Assembly: GCF_037975245.1 (NCBI RefSeq)
Contig: NC_092565.1
Coordinates: forward strand, 20,756,499 to 20,820,498
From: Apostichopus japonicus
Lineage: Eukaryota > Echinodermata > Holothuroidea > Aspidochirotida > Stichopodidae
DNA: 64,000 bases
Direction of reading: 5' to 3'
The notes beneath the pieces were generated by a model. It was not told the origin of the DNA, searched no databases, and was given only the letters and a program-made list of their open reading frames with translations. Within the stretch, counting starts at the first letter, position 1. Every line of letters begins with the position of its first letter. Of the stretch, positions 30,737 through 46,550 are shown one piece after another. The position numbers were made by a program, and so were the translations under genes.

Positions 30737-32358
30737 ATACAACACATGATCCGGGTTAAAGTAAATAAGCTATCTACTGTGCATACTTTGTATCTGACAA
30801 AAACAAATACTACCCACGATCATTAGTCAAACGGGGATACCCGTGATAACAAAGACGGAAATAGTTACTAGTGCTCAAAACTACGCCTTAAAGAAAAGAA
30901 TATGTTTAACTTGATAAGTTGACATTTTCCAGAAAAAAATCGAATAACAAGATAATATCTTGTGTGTATATATATATATAAACATCTATATATCAGATAT
31001 ACCAAATCTGCATATTTTTTATTCGTTTCTTTGTTGAGTCATTATACATGCACTTCTCATCACCCCTGCATCTAATGTGTAAGCTTTACGTTATCAGAAA
31101 GATCTTTCTCGTAATGAACGCCACGAGGGATTCTTTATCTCTTTGTATGGATGGTGAGGCTAAAGAGTGAAACATCGTTCAGTTTCCTTCATCGGTTTAT
31201 AAGCCCCTTTACAAACACTTACGACGAATTTAGATGCAACCCATTACGCGTATATATACTATTTTGAATTTAGTGAAGTCATTATAAACGGCGTCGAGAT
31301 TGTGTGGCGCTATTCATGTTTAATGTCGTAGGTATGATTTTGATAGCGTTCCACCCGATGTGGTGCAGTCTTCTAACCTGATACTACGCCGCATCATTAG
31401 GAAATATCGTAATTTAATATAATAACAATGTAAAGCAATCCACGCTTTATATTGCATTAATGAGTCTCTCAATGTGTTTTAATTAAAACTAACAAAGTCG
31501 TAGATGAGGTGATTTTTGCATCACTATAGGTCTGATTCATCAATATTCATATTGTAATACTTTCCTCTTTTGGGTAATAGCGCGGGCCAGCCGGTTCAGG
31601 ATTCTTGGCCTAAGATGTCGATTTTTAATTGGCAAGAGAACGAAGACATACACAAAATAAATCCAGAGAGGTAGTTGTACAGTTAACCCAGATATATTGA
31701 ACACAAAACGACTTCCTACAGTATAAGGTTGAGTGCGTAGAACTAGAGGCGTCGTACAATCTTGAGGTTACGTGGCCCTGAAGCCTACCATCAAGATAAT
31801 CCTTCCAACGGCACCCAGAGTATATTGTCCTGCCCCACCAAAGTAATACATATGATATGAATCCCTTAACAATACAGGGAATTACCACAGCTATACAAAT
31901 GGTGTACTTTACCTTAGAACTTAGCTTAAGACATATTATCCAAACACTACAGTGCATTTCCACCATCCCCCAAAACTGCACTCCTTTACAGAGATATGAA
32001 TGAGATCACATGATTATCCCTAGAAAATATCACATGTGTTACATCATTACATCACAATCCCAGAATATATACCTGACACCACATGCCGATTCATAGGAGC
32101 AGCCCCAAAAGCCATAATCTGGTAACAATTAAAATGGGTCTACTTATATGCCAAGAGAGATAATCCCTATATAATTCCAAAGGGGACTTAAACTACCACA
32201 ATGGTTCCACACCGTCCACACAGAACTCCCCCATTGCTCCAGAACTTAACAGTAACAACGTTACACTATTATTTCTGGTCACAAGTTAATTTATATGTAT
32301 TAGTGTCGTATAAAGAAAGAATCAAGAAATACCTTTCTTAACCCTTTCCAGGTGTATT
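30737..32358. other. Unassigned region
   Basis: No gene recognised. From about 31560 to 32300 base composition shifts to a more GC-rich, CCA-rich plus strand, suggesting an inserted element. No terminal repeats, primer-binding site or retroelement protein could be identified. The 118-codon minus-strand frame at 31625-31981 (hydrophobic, Cys-rich) has no recognisable domain and was not called. Confidence 0.35.
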
Positions 32359-32938
32359 TAAAGGATTGGTTCAGGTGTTTGACATGTCTATTTGGTATGA
32401 AAGAGCACAAAAAGACAAAAAGAACAGTGAAGAAACTACCATAATAGAATGCTCTGTTAAGGAGATATGACACTTTGAAGATATCAAAATTTCTTTGAAA
32501 TGACTGGTGTAGAAAGACTAACTGTGCGGCTGTGATGTCACATCCTCACTTCCTTAACATGTGTGAATATATTTCTTTAAAAATTATTTACATTTTTTAA
32601 CACATTTGAAAATAATATAATCAAAAATTCTTCAGATGTTTAATCTCAAATACTTCCTTTGACAAATATGAGATCTCCTGACATATCACTTGGTTGAAAG
32701 TCATGAAATCTCACAAAATATTTAGAGAAAAAAAACAAAGACTTTTCAGGAATGTGAGGGTGTGACATCACAGATAGTCAGATTTCAGCAGTTTCTACAC
32801 AATCTGATAAAACTTTACACTTGAATATCTCTTTAACCGAAAAAGATATTTGAACAGTTTTTTTCACCATTGTGTTTCTTTTATAATTGTCCTCTTTCAT
32901 ATAACATAAATATGTATGACAACTGAACCAATCCTTTA
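32359..32938. mobile_element. Foldback MITE, about 580 bp
   Basis: The ends are inverted copies of TAAAGGATTGGTTCAG. Complementarity continues weakly through ATGAAAGAG and returns strongly around TGTGATGTCACA(T/C)CCTCA (left about 32530-32550; right, inverted, about 32755-32778). Most of the element can therefore fold back on itself. No coding frame is present. Flanks read TTAA on the left and TTAT on the right, as if a TTAA target had been duplicated and one copy mutated; this would fit piggyBac- or Kolobok-type elements, but the superfamily is not established. Confidence 0.75.
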
Positions 32939-33385
32939 TAATAGGCTATGCATGTATGTAATAAACTAGAACAGTATAGTTGTAAACACCGAGGAATTCG
33001 ACCACGTGAACTTTAGAATCATTCTCACTGATTATAGAAGACTGGGCCATAATACATACCCCTATACAGGGCTATAATTGCTGAAATCATAAATGTACAT
33101 GTTGATAACACATTTGCAGAAGGTAGACAGACAATAATAATATTTCTAGGAATTCATTTATCCGCAATGAATAAAAAGTTGCATTCCAAACTCTTCAAAG
33201 CACAATGATTATATTCATCAACACACTATGTTAAGTTTAGAATATCGGTACGTGTAAGGGGACTGGCATTCGCGAGAAATGTTACATCATTATGGCGTTT
33301 ATTCCTTGACTTTTCGATCATAGTTTGACATGTTTTCCTACTATCGGGAATTCTTGACAACTAGCTATAAATCACAGCATAAACT

Positions 33386-33665
33386 GGTGATGTGGCCGAG
33401 TGGATAAAGTCAGTGGCATTTGAAGCAATGATGCTTAACAATCGGGAGTTTTCCGGGTTCGATACCCGGTCATAGTAAGGTGGGTTTTTCATCCAAGAGC
33501 AATCTACGGTTTTCCCCATTTGAAATGACTTTCTAAATTCAAAAGATTCCGAATTTGAGTTAACTTAAATGTTGAATTGGAAGCCACACGATGTGTTAAT
33601 TGTAATCCGTAACCCCTTGCGGGTTTCTCCCACATTTGTGGTCACTTAAGCGTCGTAAAAAATAA
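33386..33665 (+). mobile_element. tRNA-Ser-derived SINE
   Basis: The head (33386-33475) is tRNA-like with an RNA polymerase III A box (TGTGGCCGAGTGG) and B box (GGGTTCGATACCC). It has a long variable arm and a TTTGAAG anticodon loop, matching serine (UGA) tRNAs. Pairing of acceptor and anticodon stems is degraded, so it is not a functional tRNA gene. A tRNA-unrelated body follows to about 33665, ending near an A/T-rich tail. It belongs to a different family from the SINEs at 41331 and 63141. Confidence 0.8.
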
Positions 33666-33727
33666 CTGCTGATTATTATATTTTTTATTATAACATATCT
33701 TTATCTTGATGACCGGTGTATTTAGAG

Positions 33728-34155
33728 CAGGGTTTCCTTAACTTACCCCCCCCCCCCTACGAACTCCTGTGGATGTCAGAGTTGTCCACGAACCTCCAAC
33801 TTTTCGAGACTCGATCTGAGGCATTATAATACTATAATACGTATAACAGTGCTTCGTAAAAGATCAAGTTCATAGTTAAATATTGTAATGAAAAAAACCA
33901 AGAGATGAACAAATATTTCATAATTCAGTTATTTAAAACATGCACGGTACGGTACTACTATGGCAACATATCCGTATGGAACGCGATAAGAGTTTGTCAA
34001 TAGATACGACTTTTGTACATTACTAAATTATATGATACATCAGACTTTATTCAACAAAATATACTCTAGTTTTGACTTTCAGAGACGTCTCACGCACCCC
34101 CTGGGATGGACTCACGCACCCCCTCGGTTCATGCACCCCAGTTAGGGAATCCCTG
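33728..34155. mobile_element. hAT-like MITE, 428 bp
   Basis: Terminal inverted repeats are CAGGGTTTCCTTAACT on the left and CAGGGATTCCCTAACT (reverse complement of the right end), 14 of 16 identical. The 8-bp flanks ATTTAGAG and ATCTCGAG match at 6 of 8 positions, the duplication length of the hAT superfamily. The interior is non-coding. Near the right end CTCACGCACCCCCT occurs twice in tandem. Confidence 0.85.
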
Positions 34156-35561
34156 ATCTCGAGGTTCTAATATTAATCGGTTTATAAATACGATAGAAAT
34201 ATTTCTGGATATCCATTTGCATCTGAAATATTTCAATTTCTTCTTTTTTTATTTCTTAATTCCATATTTTCAAGACAGAATATTTTAGTGATAATGCTGA
34301 ACCCTTGCAATGAGATCATACAAGCTACGTTAAACAGTTAACTCATCTTATACATATATATTGTCAATACTTTAAAGACAATTACATGTTCTGATTGAGA
34401 TGTTAGAATTGATAAAACAATGGATTAACATTAACATATAAACATATTTAAATTAACATTATGACTCCAGGTAATTAAAAGGACAATTTTTCATATTTCG
34501 AATTAGCATTTTATTTATTTTTTCGCAGATGATTACGCGTCTCAGGGACTTTTTACGTAATATTTAAGTTTTTCCATTTTACCAATTTTTAAAGATATAT
34601 ATAGATATATTTTTTGCCCTGAATTCATCGTTCCTAAAGTGGACGGTTATTGTGAAAACTCACTTTCTTACGATTGGAACATAATAAGCCTGAAATTCAA
34701 AATTAAAAGTACCTTTCTAAACGCCCCCCCCCTTTTTGCATTAAAAGTAAAGAAAATATCAGATGACACTTTAAAAGTCACAAAACACAAAAAAATGTAT
34801 TATTATAGTAAATACGGCGTGTAGAATTTTTTTGATGATACATCATATTTCTAAGCTCATCATTTCTCTTTCAGTATTTTTTCTTCTTTTATAATAAATT
34901 GATAAATGGTTGTCGGCTTTCTTCTTGAATTCATTAACACCTCAAAGCTTCGTCTAATTTGGTTGTAATTATCTTGGAGACGAGGAACTTATCTGGTTTC
35001 TATGGAAAGCGACTGAAAAATTAATCTAAGCGTCGTAGGAAATACTCAAGCAACCGGAAAATGCGTGTCAAACTTCCTAAATGTAGTTTGAGTTTAAAGA
35101 AGGAAACGTCCTTAAAGGGGAAAACATCTCAGATTCATTTTCTTTAAAAGAATGTGCCGTTGTGTATAGGTTGATATCCAGAGAAACTGCTAAGCACGCG
35201 CACAGTGTTAGTGTGAGATTTGTGGTAGGTTTCTCTTAATTCATAATATCATATAATCGATCGAAGTGAGTTTAATATATATAAGATTGTATCTTTCATA
35301 CCACCACTACTGAAAAGAATTGGCCAAAGCTACAAACTCTTCTCTATACTGTTCACGGACACTGTGTGCATTGAATAAAACTGTGGGATACGATCCTTGG
35401 TTACACAGTAAATAAAATAATATGATTTCTGGCTGCCACCCCCTCCCCTTCCCCTTTCCAAGCGCCCACACACACATATATACACACTCACACTCTCTTC
35501 TCCAAAACAAGGATATAGCAATAGTTTATAATGGATCTTCTGGCATATCTACCGTTTTTGC

Positions 35562-35564
<3 letters not shown>
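34156..35564. other. Unassigned region
   Basis: No gene or element recognised. A 61-codon plus-strand frame at 34639-34824 runs through a C-run and is not supported. Confidence 0.4.
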
Positions 35565-35649
<85 letters not shown>

Positions 35650-35700
35650 TTATATGTATATATAATGATGATTTGGTTACATTTGAAGGATACGAAAAGA
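35555..35700. repeat. (TA)n tract with duplicated flanks, copy 1
   Basis: The order TTTTTGCCCCTA, (TA)n, TATAATGATGATTTGG, TTACATTTGAAGGATAC also occurs at 36550-36670. The unit, including its non-repetitive borders, has therefore been copied about 1 kb downstream. Confidence 0.85.
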
Positions 35701-35767
35701 AATTACCAGAAAGGCATTATACATTTATACATTGATAATTTAAAGATATCATAATTTTATACATAAT

Positions 35768-36200
35768 CAGGGATGTGCCCAGGATTTTCTGAGTGCCGGG
35801 TATACTGATCGCCGTCCTGGGGGAGGGGTCTAAGGGGGAGGGGGAGAAGTAGCTTTTTAAGCACATACACAAGTACTAGTTTTGCTAACAATTTACTCTC
35901 TTTTTTTGGGTGAAATATATAACGTACCTGGTTAAAGTTATTAGTTTGTTTCAAAGAGATTTTACAAAGGACCGATTGAGAGCCGTAAGTAATGTTTCTC
36001 GCATGCGTAACTGATGCATCATTAGTCTGTATGATTTGGCATAGGCTAGGCCCAATTTATGTTGAATATATTGTTAGGAATGTCGGGGTTTAGATGAAAA
36101 TAGTGCTAGGCGGGATTCACGATTTTTAAGACAGTGCTGGGCGGTAATTTTTAGTGCTGGGCTGGGCCGCCCAGTGCCGACCAGCGTGGGCACATGCCTG
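35768..36200. mobile_element. hAT-like MITE, 433 bp
   Basis: The ends are CAGGGATGTGCCCAGG on the left and, reverse-complemented, CAGGCATGTGCCCACG on the right, typical of hAT termini. The interior holds CAGTGCTGGGC-type near-repeats next to the right end and no transposase. The flanks are both CATAAT-rich, but an exact 8-bp duplication cannot be set. The element lies between the two duplicated (TA)n-flank units. Confidence 0.75.
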
Positions 36201-36549
36201 CATAATTATACATAATTTTATACATTTGTAATGCATCACAACTAATTTAATAAGCGTTGAATAACGCAAACAGTTATTACGGCACCATGAATTGTATTAT
36301 GATGTCAATGGGTTGTAATCCCGTTCACAATCACGTATTGCTTTGTTCTAACCACCGCCGCCCCTGCCCCCCTATCATCTCCCCTCCATCTGGCAAGGGA
36401 AATAGTATATTGGATCACAACTAACTTAAGCAGTATTTAACAGTGCAAAACATTTATAATATACACTCGACTTGTATTTATGAAGTCACTGCGCTAATTA
36501 ATTCCTTTCACAAACAAACACATCTGCAGTGCATCTGACATTTCTCCCC

Positions 36550-36559
36550 TATTTGCCCC

Positions 36560-36639
<80 letters not shown>

Positions 36640-36670
36640 GATGATTTGGTTACATTTGTAGGACACAAAA
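36550..36670. repeat. (TA)n tract with duplicated flanks, copy 2
   Basis: This is the second copy of the unit at 35555-35700: ATTTGCCCCTA, (TA)n with an embedded (CA)n, TATAATGATGATTTGG and TTACATTTGTAGGACAC. Confidence 0.85.
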
Positions 36671-37153
36671 AGAACTTTTCTGATGGCTTCAGTCTGTCGC
36701 TTTGAATGTAAAGGATTTATTGACGTCACCACTGCTGCAGTATCATGATTGATTGCTCGCCTTACAACATAATAAGGTGTTAATGAAATCTCGCGTAATG
36801 TGACAACTAACGATAAATTCGTTGCAATCTTATACTTTTTTTTCTTTTTTTTTTGAGACGTTTTTCGGCCTTTGGACTGTACGGTGTCTGTCCCGCCTGT
36901 TGGAAGTCTGATACTGGCTAAAACACACACTGAACACGGGTTTAAAGGAGACTAACTCTTGTTGTTGTACTAGGAAAGTAACGGTACTCTAGTGGTACTC
37001 GAGCAAAAGTTTTGCATGTATGCTCTCCGAATATTAATATAATGTTTATCCACTTTCAGTACTCGTATACCCGAACCCTAAAATGTTCATAATTGTTCTT
37101 CGTTTAAAGTACTGAATACTTGTTCAGGACGAGTTCTTAACGGTACGGTACTT

Positions 37154-37319
37154 ATAACAAAATAAAACTATGCTAGAGTATACCTGTATGAGAACAGACT
37201 CACTTCAAGACTGTACTCCAGAATCAGAAATCTCTCATAACAAAATAAAACTATGCTGGAATACCTGCATGAGAACAGACTCACTTCAAGACTGTACTCC
37301 AGTATCAGAAATCTCTTAA
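37154..37319. repeat. Tandem duplication, two copies of about 83 bp
   Basis: ATAACAAAATAAAACTATGC begins at 37154 and again at 37237. Both copies continue through GAGAACAGACTCACTTCAAG and end in TCAGAAATCTCT. They differ by a few substitutions and a small indel (GAGTATACCTGTATG against GAATACCTGCATG). Confidence 0.95.
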
Positions 37320-37942
37320 ATCGAGACATTCTGAATTTAGCTAGCAATAATAAGATCCTGACAAATCTTCAAATTCAACTGTTATAGCATTTGTCTTCAC
37401 GCTTTCCCTTTTCTAAGTTTGTTACGTTCAGTTGTTGGGTGTGAATGCTATGAGTTGTCAGTAGTGAATGGAATATAAGTAATCATTACATCACGTACAA
37501 AGGCATTTTGCTATTCGCCATATTTTTATTTTCTATTTGCCGTATCAATATTTACAATATTTTTGACTACCATAAATGTCCACCTCACCGCTTCTACCAT
37601 CCCATCTCATTCACTAAAAAAGAAAAAGAGAAATGTCCTCCTTAATTTGAAAACGCTCCTCTATAAATAGTATAACTTAATTTTCATTCTAGCCAGTCTG
37701 AATAAAGATTATGCTTAAACACTTGATCTTTTCCTACATTTCCTTGGTTGGTATTTACCCTTGAAAAAGTTTAAGACTTATTCGAAGCTTGAAGCAAGGT
37801 TATGCAATTATACTTATATACCAGGTCGGACAATCGAACAACGGATCTTCAAGGACATGTTTTTATTGACACTAGAAAATATACATATAAATAAATATAT
37901 TTGAAGAATGCGATGAGTTGGAAAATCCAGACAGTGAAAAAA

Positions 37943-38013
37943 GGTCCAGACTACACCGGGATTGGAACCCGCGCTTTATATGCGGACACTCTAACCGACG
38001 AGGCTATGGACGC
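37943..38013 (-). repeat. tRNA-like pseudogene or SINE head with T-run terminator
   Basis: The minus strand has an A-box-like TAGCCTCGTCGGTTAGAG and a B-box-like GGTTCCAATCC, followed by GTCTGGACC and a T6 run, which is a polymerase III terminator. GTCCA at the start can pair with TGGAC at the end. The variable loop and part of the T arm are missing and the D stem mismatches, so it is not a standard tRNA. Confidence 0.5.
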
Positions 38014-38098
38014 TGATTGAGCGTCCAGAGGTTCGAAACCAGTAGGGAAGGTCGTCATTCCTGTATCGAAGAATGCTATAGTTCTGTGTTGGTGTTAT

Positions 38099-38288
<190 letters not shown>

Positions 38289-39375
38289 TGACGCTTTAAA
38301 CGTATTGGTTGTACTAGCAATTGCACTATACCGCATATCATTTAAAGTCATTCACCTATATGAGTTAAACGACATGATCAAACCTGATCAAAACCGGACT
38401 TTACTGTAAACAACTAAAACATGTGCGAAAGTATGTTGCGAGTGATGAATGTTTACTGCGCATTCATCACCATGGTAATACAGATCACCAATATGTTAGA
38501 GGGAACTGTAGCAGACATAAATATGGACGGTGATTGAACTGTGATTCTACCGACGACGCAAGTGAATTTAAAGGGGGCACCAATCCTATACCAAACATCA
38601 TTGGTCTATGTGATGAAGAAAACGGAAAAAAGGAAAATGTTATTATATTTTAAGGAGAGATTTAGTGTTCCTTTACACACAATGCTGAAGATTTGTTCAA
38701 GGCAAACTTTGACGTCATCAAACCATATATCCTTTTTAATTTTTTCTTTGTTTTTTATATTTTTGTTATTTATTTATGACAATGTTTATTTTCTGTAATG
38801 GAGATGGGATTGACAAATGCTTAATCTAAAAATAATTAACTCTTAACATGGAATATGATAGCATTGGCTTTATGGATGAACATTTGTTACAGTCCACTTT
38901 CCTTTAAAAACAGAAGGAAAAGAATTGTTTCAGATTTTTCAAAATGACACTTTTTAAAGTACTAGTTTATCTCCCAAACAAATAAGATTTGTGTAAGCTG
39001 TTTAAGAGAGTGTCTCTTCACAAAGATCTTTGCCATGTTATAAGCTAAAGGTATTAGTTGAAGGGATTTAGTCTCCTTTAATGGAAAAGTAAAAATATCA
39101 GCTTGACATTTAACGGTAGCAGGTTTGTATAATATATTTTAGTATTCGCTTTATCATATGGAAAGGCGAAAGGACTGGAAACGCGGAAATAGAGATTTGA
39201 AAGGGTATGATGTTACAGAGGTATATTAACAGAATTAAGTATTTTCGTAAATAAATGTCAATATTGTCCTTTCGGCCAAATTGAACGTGTATCTAATTTG
39301 TAAGTTTGTAATCTTTAATTTTCACATGTTTGTTTAAAGTCCTTTAATTTCTCTATGTACAATTATATTTCTGGG

Positions 39376-39412
<37 letters not shown>

Positions 39413-41330
39413 TATATGTGTGTGTATATTATATATATTGTTATATATATAATATAAATAATATATACATACATATATATATATGTGTGTGTGTGTATGT
39501 ATGTATGTATGTATGTATGTATGTATGTATGTATGTATGTATGTATGTATGTATGTATGTATGTATGTATGTATGTATGTATGTATGATTATATATATTA
39601 TTATTATGTCAATTCAAAGTTTTATCTGCATTGCGCTAGCCATTGCCATTTCGAAGCAGTCTATCTGTCGAGATCCAGTCATTTTTATTTTTTATGCACA
39701 TTATTGTTTCATTTACATTTGTGTTTCGTTCTGCCCATGCATCTTTTTACACATGTACCATACACCGCTTCACGCCTACCAGTTGGAAATGAATAACGAC
39801 ACTATTTATTGGCCTATCCTCCTTAAGTAATCCTTGTAAATTATCATTAATTCTTCAACTCAATGACCTTTTGATAAGTCTGCCTTATTTACAATCTGTC
39901 TACTTTACTCGCACCTTTTACTGTGAGTTGGAAGTCTCTCAAGACAGTAAATTCCTCCGTTGCCCATGACAACGGAAACTGTTTGCTAATGTTTTGGGGG
40001 AGACAGAGGGAGAAACTGGATATACCAAAGTGTGTATTACTTTATTTAGGACTGCGATGAGACAAATACATGCTCATTAAACTCTTCAATAGTTGAATCA
40101 AAAGTTACTGGGGTGAATATTGCTACGACAAACTCTATTAAAGAATAATAAAATGCTTAACAGCACTTAAGCGGATCACTTAACCTCTCTTCCGTCAACT
40201 TGAAAACACTGAAAAATAAAAGCTTACTCTAACTATTTACCTTTTCATTATTGATTTGTACTTTATTGAGGCTTACATTTTCACGGAAAAACGTTGCGGA
40301 CGAAATCCACCGATATTTGTCGTTTAAACCAGCCTTGTGAGTTTAGTAATGGGTAGTTTCTCCAAATCTATACCGGTGCTTTATTCGAAACAAGGAAGAT
40401 AATTAATTACACTATTAAATATAACTATAAACTATATCGAATGTCGTTGGAAAACAAATATCAAAACTTAGCAAAAACATCTGTTGTAAAGGTAACATCC
40501 CCATATGATGATAATCAACGTTAACTTAACATTAACAAAACATTAACGTCAAGAATATGTTCAAGGTTTTAGTCAGCTGTACTTGGTGTTAGGATCCTTC
40601 CTCAACAGATATAGTATCGAGATTGACATAAAATTTGAAAAGTCCCTTTAGGCTTTTCTGCCCCCAACCGCATACAACCACACATCCAATCCATGCTGAT
40701 ACGATGTATGCGTAACCCCCCCCCCTCCCCCCAATTCCCCCCGCCATTCAATGTTCCTTTTCCTCATTTGTCCTATTTGCAGAGGGAGGGACGCGCCTTT
40801 AAGAACAGCAGAAAATTTTACAGTGTGGGAGCAGGGAGTTGTTAACAAAACCCTGCTGGGTCGGTCGTAAGAGAATCAAATACGTTACAATCTAGAACGG
40901 ACATGGTTCTTAACATTATACTGTAAACAATCTATTGCAGCCCCTTCAGAATGTGGCCGATAAATTGAACAAAAAACGCGATGAAATAAAATAACAAAGT
41001 ACTAGAACTAGGAGGAGGCAAGACTTAACAGAATGTTTCAACAGATGGAAGCAGTAAAGGCAAAACAAAAACTGGAGACTAGTAAGAAAAATAACTTGAC
41101 TTCAGACAGGGGGGGGGGGGGCAGGGGATGTCCTATATACCTGGTACCGACCTTCCTGGGATACCAATTTAACCTGTAGAGCCCACTCCCGTGGCCGTGC
41201 TGTTCACGCGGACAATATTAAGTCCTAAACACTCTAACCACCTGGGTTCCTAAGCTAAGGGAGCCCCTCCCCCTCCCCCACCAGATTCGAACCTTCCTCT
41301 CAGGAATAAAATAAATATGAAATTAGTTGT
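38289..41330. other. Unassigned region
   Basis: No gene supported. It includes the TA/TATG microsatellites listed separately, and C/G-runs at 40714-40742 and 41110-41120. Frames here are short and without domain or splice support. Confidence 0.4.
39374..39587. repeat. (TA)n tracts leading into (TATG)n
   Basis: Interrupted TA and TG tracts are followed by about 23 clean TATG units at 39495-39587. Confidence 0.96.
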
Positions 41331-41710
41331 AGAGCGTTGTGGTCAAGTGGTTAAGGCAGTGGACTTGTGATCTAAGGATTGCAGGTTCGAGTCCTGGCCA
41401 GATCATTATGTTGTGTCATTGGGCAAGGCACTTTATCTCCATTGCCTCTCTTCACCCAGGTGTATAAATGGGGACTTGTGAGGTTACTTGTAAATATAGT
41501 TGGTGTGCGCCGGTTTGTGGCAGCACCCTATGGGAAGTCCCCCGGGGGACACGTGGTTGTGGTGCACTGTGGTGCCCCAGGAGGGATTGATTGAATTGTG
41601 CACACTTTGGTGTGTGTGGGTGACAAGTTACCAATGACCAGGGGTTAAGTTGTAAAGTCGTGTGAGGAGGCATTATCCTCATACAAGACTGTAAACCTTC
41701 AACTTTTTTT
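41331..41710 (+). mobile_element. tRNA-derived SINE, family 2, copy 1
   Basis: The head has an A box (GTGGTCAAGTGGTTAAGGC) and B box (GGTTCGAGTCCTGG). The body contains CATTGGGCAAGGCACTTTA, TTCACCCAGGTGTATAAATG and GTGGTGCACTGTGGTGCCCC. It is nearly identical to the copy at 63141-63529 up to ACCAATGACCA, after which the 3' ends differ. This copy ends with GAGGAGGCATTATCCTC and a T-run. The CATTGGGCAAGGCACTT core recalls central domains shared by widespread animal SINE superfamilies. Confidence 0.88.
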
Positions 41711-44441
<2,731 letters not shown>

Positions 44442-44483
44442 TACGAAGACCTAGAGAGGACATGGTAAAAAAAAATATTTATT

Positions 44484-44517
44484 ACGTACGTACGTAATAT
44501 TTATTACGTACGTACGT
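44484..44517. repeat. Left subterminal ACGTACGTACGT pair
   Basis: Two copies start at 44484 and 44506, 22 bp apart, just inside the left terminal inverted repeat and its A-run. Confidence 0.9.
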
Positions 44518-46399
44518 GATAATTTTACGTTCTATACCGAAGATAGTAAGAAGTGGCTGTACGCGGTACGTATATACTGTAACACATTTGTCTACATGCA
44601 AGAAGTCAGAAGTCAAGCTTATGCAGCCTACAGACTAGTTAACTCAAAAATGCCGGAGACAGACAATTAAGGTACGTTCGTTCGACTAACAGTAACACCA
44701 CAGGTATGCCTGTACTTAAGCCGCCACAATTTTGTGCTGGAACTCATTCCCGGATCATTAGTCCTAGGCTCAATTAATGCATAAATAGGTCTGGCGTATG
44801 TTAGACCTAGGCCTCACGTTAAGCTTGTGTTCATTGAATCTCACGTGGATAGGTCATGGGCTAGGCCAGTAATAAGGCCTGTGTAGTGTCTATTGCCGCT
44901 GTCGATCCAAGATGATGTTACGGCAACTCCCTGGTAGATCACTTAAACTCCCCAGCCTATGCACATATAGCCAGGGTAATACTAATAGATGGGCGAAGGT
45001 ATTTGTTAGAACAACTCCCTGATTGAACTCACATTTTATAGGCTAGGTGAGGGTAGGACAGGACTACCCTACACTACAGATAATTGTTTGAGGTTTATTT
45101 TTAGCCTTGAAATTGATTTTAAAAATATAAACGTGGAATTGTATGTTGATAATCATATTGTGTAGCCCTCCTGCATTAACAGCTAGCCCATTTATTATAA
45201 TAACTACCACGTCAAATTCAATTCAATTAAGGTTAGTTGCTAATCTCAAATCACTACATTGTATCAGCTAGTATTAGTATAAGGTTAGCCTACTTTACAC
45301 ACAAACCTAACCTAACAGGTTACTAAATGTCAAAGGAGCCTAGGGTTAAAAACCACATAAAATGCCCTGTGGAAAACAATCCCAAACAGAAATAAGACTG
45401 ACCAACTCAGAGAATTATTCCAAGATTAAATTAGGGTAAGGGTTAGGTTTTCAAAAAGCATGGCACAAACTATTAGACTGAAGAAAGCGATTTATCTTCT
45501 TTTCATTCTAGTTCGTTAACACACCATTTAATACTTTAATTGTTTCATTCCTTTCCTAGATTGGTACAAACTGGAAGAGGTGAAAATGAGAAATTGAGAG
45601 AGGCTACCAAGTAACACAGCTTTGCAATAGTAGAAGGATGTCTGTAGCTTGGATGATGCACATCAAGAATGTGATTGTCGCTGTTTTTATGAGAAACAAT
45701 TTGATGTTTTGCATTTCAATTCATCTCTCTGTCCACAATTGATAATACCTGTTGGTACAACTTCAATGAAACTTGCATAGAGGTGGCCTGTGATGAAAAG
45801 ACTTGTGGAAGTGCTCAGGAATTTTTTGTCAAAGGTCATTTAGGGGTCGGTTTAGTTAATTGTTTTGAAACGCTTCTTCCTGAGTCCACGGACGGACATG
45901 TGGATGTATGCAAAACGTGATCATAATTATGGTCATTCGGGCTCGGAGTATCAGAAATTTCATGTTCAAGGACACTTTGGTTTATACTTTAACTACTTAA
46001 CTGTTAGCTCAAAATCTTTTCAAATTAATCTTTCTTGTGATTATAATAAGCTTAACTTACCACTTTCTATTGGAGTTAAAATAATTTGCACAAGTATGTG
46101 AGGTCCAAGGATGAGCTTATTACTAAAACATTTATGGTATCGTTGGAAGCCTAATTATTGTCTTGCAGATGCTCGGTTTGTCTGTGCAAAGTGGTAAAAT
46201 ATAATTGTAATTAAATTAAAAATATGAATTAATTACCAATAAGTAAATAATTAAATTAAACAAATCAATTTGGTATTAGGTCATCCCTATCATTAGCAAT
46301 GTGAACAAAGATCTTCTAAGACCTTCCTATCTAGTTTAATGGTAGTCAGTATATGCCCCAAATTATAGCACGCTATAATGGCAAGAAGTTTTCAAAAAG

Positions 46400-46550
46400 T
46401 ACCTTCCAATTGTTCTCAGACATTTTTAAGGACACACAAGATGACTGAATGGGAAAACTTCCTCAAAGGTTGTAATAAAAACAGTAGAATTCTGACCAAA
46501 GGTGACCACATTTGAATATCTAGCATATTTGGGGCTAATACAGCATACCT
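46400..46550. repeat. Dispersed repeat fragment, copy B
   Basis: This is the partner of the segment at 1-170, sharing TTCTCAGACATT, a TGACTGAATG stretch, GACCACATTTGAATATC and TTTGGGGCTAATACAG. It is diverged and lies inside the 44442-47684 element. Confidence 0.55.

Noticed and set aside
31625-31981. 118-codon minus-strand hydrophobic Cys-rich frame
   Set aside because: No signal peptide pattern, domain or splice context recognised; length is within chance expectation.
33386-33475. Functional tRNA-Ser gene
   Set aside because: A and B boxes are good, but acceptor and anticodon stems do not pair properly and a SINE body follows.
41379-41682. Frames on both strands at 41379-41682, and the similar ones at 63163-63463
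   Set aside because: They are inside the two copies of the tRNA-derived SINE and are not conserved in frame.
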